Positions 5,574-6,499 of a DNA stretch of 6,499 nucleotides are shown here, piece by piece; within the stretch, counting starts at the first letter, position 1, and the number at the start of each line of letters is the position of its first letter. Source of the stretch: Burkholderiaceae bacterium (lineage in GTDB: Bacteria; Pseudomonadota; Gammaproteobacteria; Burkholderiales; Burkholderiaceae); contig CANISN010000098.1 of NCBI GenBank assembly GCA_947470165.1, positions 1 through 6,499 of the forward strand, in the 5' to 3' direction. A model generated the notes under the pieces. The model had not been told where the DNA came from. It did no database searches and saw nothing but the letters and a program-made list of their open reading frames with translations. The position numbers were made by a program, and so were the translations under genes.

Positions 5574-6499
5574 TTATTGAGTAAAAGCGATACCGCGTGC
5601 TTTTAAGGAGGCTACCTGATCATCCGATAAGCCAATATCATGCAGGATGGCATCTGTATTCTCACCGATATCAGGAGCGAGGGATTTAATTGATCCTGGT
5701 GTACGAGAAAGCTTCGGAATCACTCCTGGAACATCTAGGGTGGTCCCATCTCGCATCTGAATGGTTTCAATATTGCCGCGGGCTTTGTAATGGATATCAC
5801 TAGCAATATCAGCAACGGTATAAATCTTTCCAGCAGGTACTGCTACAGCATCTAATAATTGCAGGGCCTGATCGGTCGTCATTGTTTTAGCCCACTGACC
5901 GATAGCTTGGTCCAGCTCAGCTACACGAGCTACCCTGCCATCGTTATTCTCGAGCGCAGGGTCATTACCTAAATCATCTCGCCCAATCATACCCATCAAG
6001 CGCTTAAATATACTGTCGCCATTACCTGCAACCAAAACATAACCGCCATCCGCACAAAGGTAAGCATTGCTCGGGGCGATGCCTGGTAATGCACTGCCGC
6101 CAGCCTGCCTCACCTCACTAAAAGCACTGTATTCAGGAAGCAAACTTTCCATGCAATTAAATACCGCCTCATATAAAGCGATATCAATTACCTGGCCTTT
6201 GCCACTCAGGTGACGCTCTTGCAGCGCTAATAAAACTCCAATCACACCATGTAAGGAGGCCAAGGTATCACCGATACTCACACCTACTCGAACTGGCACT
6301 CTGCCTGGTTCCGCAGTTAAATGCCGTAGGCCACCCATAGCCTCAGCCACCACTCCAAAACCTGGCTTATCTCGATAAGGTCCAGTCTGACCATAACCAC
6401 TAATTCTTAAGACAATCAGTTTGGGATTTAGTTCTAGCAAGCGCTCTGGATCGAGCCCCCATCCTTCTAGAGTTCCAGGGCGAAAATTTTCAATCAAGA
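5574..6499 (-). CDS. Class III (CaiB/BaiF, formyl-CoA transferase family) CoA-transferase, N-terminus missing
   Basis: The gene runs off the right edge; about 308 C-terminal residues are visible, and by comparison with family members of about 400 residues roughly 90 are missing. The visible part starts in the conserved IENFRPGTLEGWGLD segment. It continues with ISGYGQTGPYRDKPGFG and GVSIGDTLASLHG, whose Asp (codon 6267-6269) matches the catalytic Asp169 of formyl-CoA transferase and CaiB. Then come GKGQVIDIALYEAVF, a smaller-domain block (GIAPSNAYLCADGGYVLVAG), VPAGKIYTVADI, and a C-terminal GENTDAILHDIGLSDDQV. These enzymes move CoA between carboxylic acids, often from succinyl-CoA, through an aspartyl-CoA anhydride. 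Lying directly upstream of an HMG-CoA lyase-like gene, it plausibly makes the CoA thioester that the lyase cleaves, for example citramalyl-CoA. The exact acceptor cannot be told. The TTG at 6495-6497 is an internal Leu codon, not a start. Confidence 0.9.
   Translation of the reverse strand, partial: LIENFRPGTLEGWGLDPERLLELNPKLIVLRISGYGQTGPYRDKPGFGVVAEAMGGLRHLTAEPGRVPVRVGVSIGDTLASLHGVIGVLLALQERHLSGKGQVIDIALYEAVFNCMESLLPEYSAFSEVRQAGGSALPGIAPSNAYLCADGGYVLVAGNGDSIFKRLMGMIGRDDLGNDPALENNDGRVARVAELDQAIGQWAKTMTTDQALQLLDAVAVPAGKIYTVADIASDIHYKARGNIETIQMRDGTTLDVPGVIPKLSRTPGSIKSLAPDIGENTDAILHDIGLSDDQVASLKARGIAFTQ

Noticed and set aside
6168..6170. Glu in the IDIALYEAVF segment of the CoA-transferase, which looked like a replacement of a catalytic Asp
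   Set aside because: The catalytic Asp of this family (Asp169 in formyl-CoA transferase) lies in the 'GD' motif earlier in the protein; here it is intact in SIGDTLASLHG (codon 6267-6269). As I recall it, E. coli CaiB also has a Glu in the equivalent IAMYE stretch.

Overview
The window looks like a piece of a betaproteobacterial chromosome, most likely Burkholderiales and plausibly a Polynucleobacter-type freshwater bacterium. The reasons are the moderate G+C content (roughly mid-to-high 40s percent by eye), the dense gene packing, a TctC/Bug-type solute receptor (a family greatly expanded in Burkholderiales), and the style of the LeuCD, HMG-CoA lyase-like and CaiB-like proteins. The taxonomic call is inference; there is no rRNA or other marker here.

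Layout. On the + strand, bases 1-212 hold the 3' end of a LysR-type regulator. A short convergent spacer follows (213-317), with a weak possible terminator. All remaining sequence (318-6499) is one tightly packed minus-strand gene string. In transcription order it runs: class III CoA-transferase (CaiB/BaiF family, 5' end off the window) -> HMG-CoA lyase-like protein -> TctC/Bug periplasmic receptor -> small cupin -> alpha/beta hydrolase of the fluoroacetate-dehalogenase type -> LeuC-like -> LeuD-like subunits of an aconitase-family hydratase. Gaps are 30, 29, 50 and 5 nt, then a 1-nt TAATG overlap and an 8-nt overlap, so this reads as one operon whose promoter lies beyond base 6499. No gene-free stretch exceeds about 105 nt, and I saw no RNA genes, mobile elements, repeat arrays or broken genes.

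How the genes may work together. The set resembles a catabolic operon for a small unsaturated di- or tricarboxylic acid more than leucine synthesis. A Bug receptor would capture the acid. LeuCD would hydrate it (for example citraconate to (R)-citramalate, a reaction known for isopropylmalate isomerases). The CoA-transferase would activate it, and the HMG-CoA lyase-like enzyme would cleave it (for citramalyl-CoA, to pyruvate and acetyl-CoA). The LeuC, LeuD and lyase sequences each keep their core catalytic residues but differ from the canonical biosynthetic or ketogenic proteins at positions near the substrate, which fits a changed substrate. The substrate itself is not proven by the sequence, and the roles of the dehalogenase-like hydrolase and the cupin are open.
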